A DNA stretch of 64,000 bases from Pelargonium tetragonum (lineage: Eukaryota; Streptophyta; Magnoliopsida; Geraniales; Geraniaceae): NCBI GenBank assembly GCA_036897445.1, contig JAYMTL010000061.1, positions 1 to 64,000 of the forward strand, written 5' to 3'. Position numbers and translations under genes: made by a program. The notes beneath the pieces are model-generated. The model worked only from the letters and a program-made list of their open reading frames with translations, had not been told where the DNA came from and did no database searches. This document shows, piece by piece, positions 63,310 to 64,000 of the stretch (within the stretch, counting starts at the first letter, position 1; every line of letters starts with the position of its first letter).

Positions 63310-63395
63310 GAAAGAGTCTCTAATTGATCGGTAGTAGAATAAACAGGCTTTATAACAAGAAAGGTACAAGGTTCGAGTCCCTTTACTGCATACTT
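63310..63395 (+). tRNA. tRNA-Ile/Met-like gene or relic
   Basis: CTCTAATTGATCGGTAGTAG (63318-63337) resembles a tRNA D arm. AACAGGCTTTATAACAAG (63342-63359) resembles the anticodon region of an organellar tRNA with AACAGGCTCATAACCTG, but reads TAT at 63351-63353 where CAT would be, with one extra T and a weakened 3' stem. The T arm AAGG-TTCGAGTC-CCTT (63368-63383) would be perfect with one more G (AAGGG-TTCGAGT-CCCTT). The acceptor stem does not pair. If functional it would decode isoleucine or methionine. Single-base indels in both arms point to decay, or to insertional RNA editing. Confidence 0.3.
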
Positions 63396-64000
63396 CATCC
63401 ATAAATTCATAAGGAGAATACTAATATAAATATACATAGAGTTTCCAGCCTTACAAAAAAATAGGGGATCCTCGAAAAGCGCGGCAACACTATACTTAGA
63501 CTTTCGTAGGAAGAATTTGAATTCTTACAAAAAGAGCCTATTCCCCTATAACCAAAGGCTTCGGAACTCCTCCCATTCTTAAACTGCAACTGCTTTTCAT
63601 TTTTCGGAAACTTTACCCAACCTACGACCGACTTCAAATAAGGATATACTAACAAAAGCTTAAATTATATACAAGCGATTTCTATCTTTTCCTGACTAGA
63701 TAGTTCAAGATGTGCTGTAAGTAAAAGGTTACTTTCTAAAACGGATTTTAGGGGGTTCTTCAAAACCCTTTCAAAGGATCTTCCTTATGTATTCCTGGAT
63801 TAAATAAATAGTATACTACGCTTAAGGCGACTCTTTTTAGTAAGAAAATGAACATATTACAACGGTGGACTTTACCGCTTTTCAAACTTCAGGTTCATAA
63901 GAAATCCTACAGGTATAAAGGTCAATCCAACTCCTGTTACTAACTAACTAGAATATAGAAAAAGAAGTATAAGCTCTTACTTTGGTTTCATTCCTTAAGA
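63396..64000. other. Gene-free DNA, right end
   Basis: No gene is seen. The minus frame 63407-63655 (82 codons) has no recognisable motif. A T-arm-like palindrome (AAGAATTCAAATTCTT on the minus strand, near 63512-63527) is isolated. GGATCC occurs at about 63467-63472. Confidence 0.45.

Overview
This is a 64 kb stretch of AT-rich DNA (about one third G+C by eye) with almost no recognisable coding content. The longest stop-free runs I found are about 80 to 115 codons. My rough estimate for random DNA of this composition and length is about 120 codons, so open frames alone give no evidence of a protein gene. I found no rRNA, CRISPR array, complete transposase, polymerase or respiratory-chain gene.

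What can be supported is a scatter of tRNA-like sequences of bacterial/organellar type. The clearest is a Pro(UGG)-like sequence at 32927-33002, directly preceded by a Phe(GAA)-like anticodon arm at 32881-32925. This is the trnF-trnP order familiar from plant mitochondrial DNA. Weaker candidates follow: Lys(UUU)-like (about 42740-42835, minus), a structured tRNA with a CUG anticodon (43198-43293, minus), Gln(UUG)-like (46217-46306), Trp(CCA)-like (52843-52916) and an Ile/Met-like one (63310-63395). Nearly all carry small insertions, deletions or an unpaired acceptor stem. They are either decayed copies or genes whose RNAs are heavily processed. I therefore read the window as bloated intergenic DNA of a large organellar (probably mitochondrial) genome, or as nuclear DNA derived from one. 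The host is a eukaryote with bacterial-like mitochondrial tRNAs, possibly of the green lineage. The organism cannot be named from this window.

Layout: 1-2009 featureless; 2010-2171 a possible solo LTR fossil; 2172-28626 gene-free DNA full of short G-G...C-C palindromes; 28627-28650 a perfect 24-bp palindrome; about 32750-33010 the Phe/Pro tRNA cluster; 36829-36912 a 42-bp tandem duplication, followed by an 82-codon open frame with a faint Rps3-like motif; 42740-46306 three tRNA-like sequences; 52843-52916 Trp-like; 54000-54515 an island of different texture; 63310-63395 a last tRNA-like sequence.

The most pervasive structure is a short degenerate motif, GG-R-N-Y-CC and relatives (GGATCC, GGAATCC, GGAGTCC, AGGAATTCCT). 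It recurs roughly every 50-100 bp and is usually flanked by A-runs on the left and T-runs on the right. Nothing else in the window explains it, and it is the best candidate here for an undescribed system.
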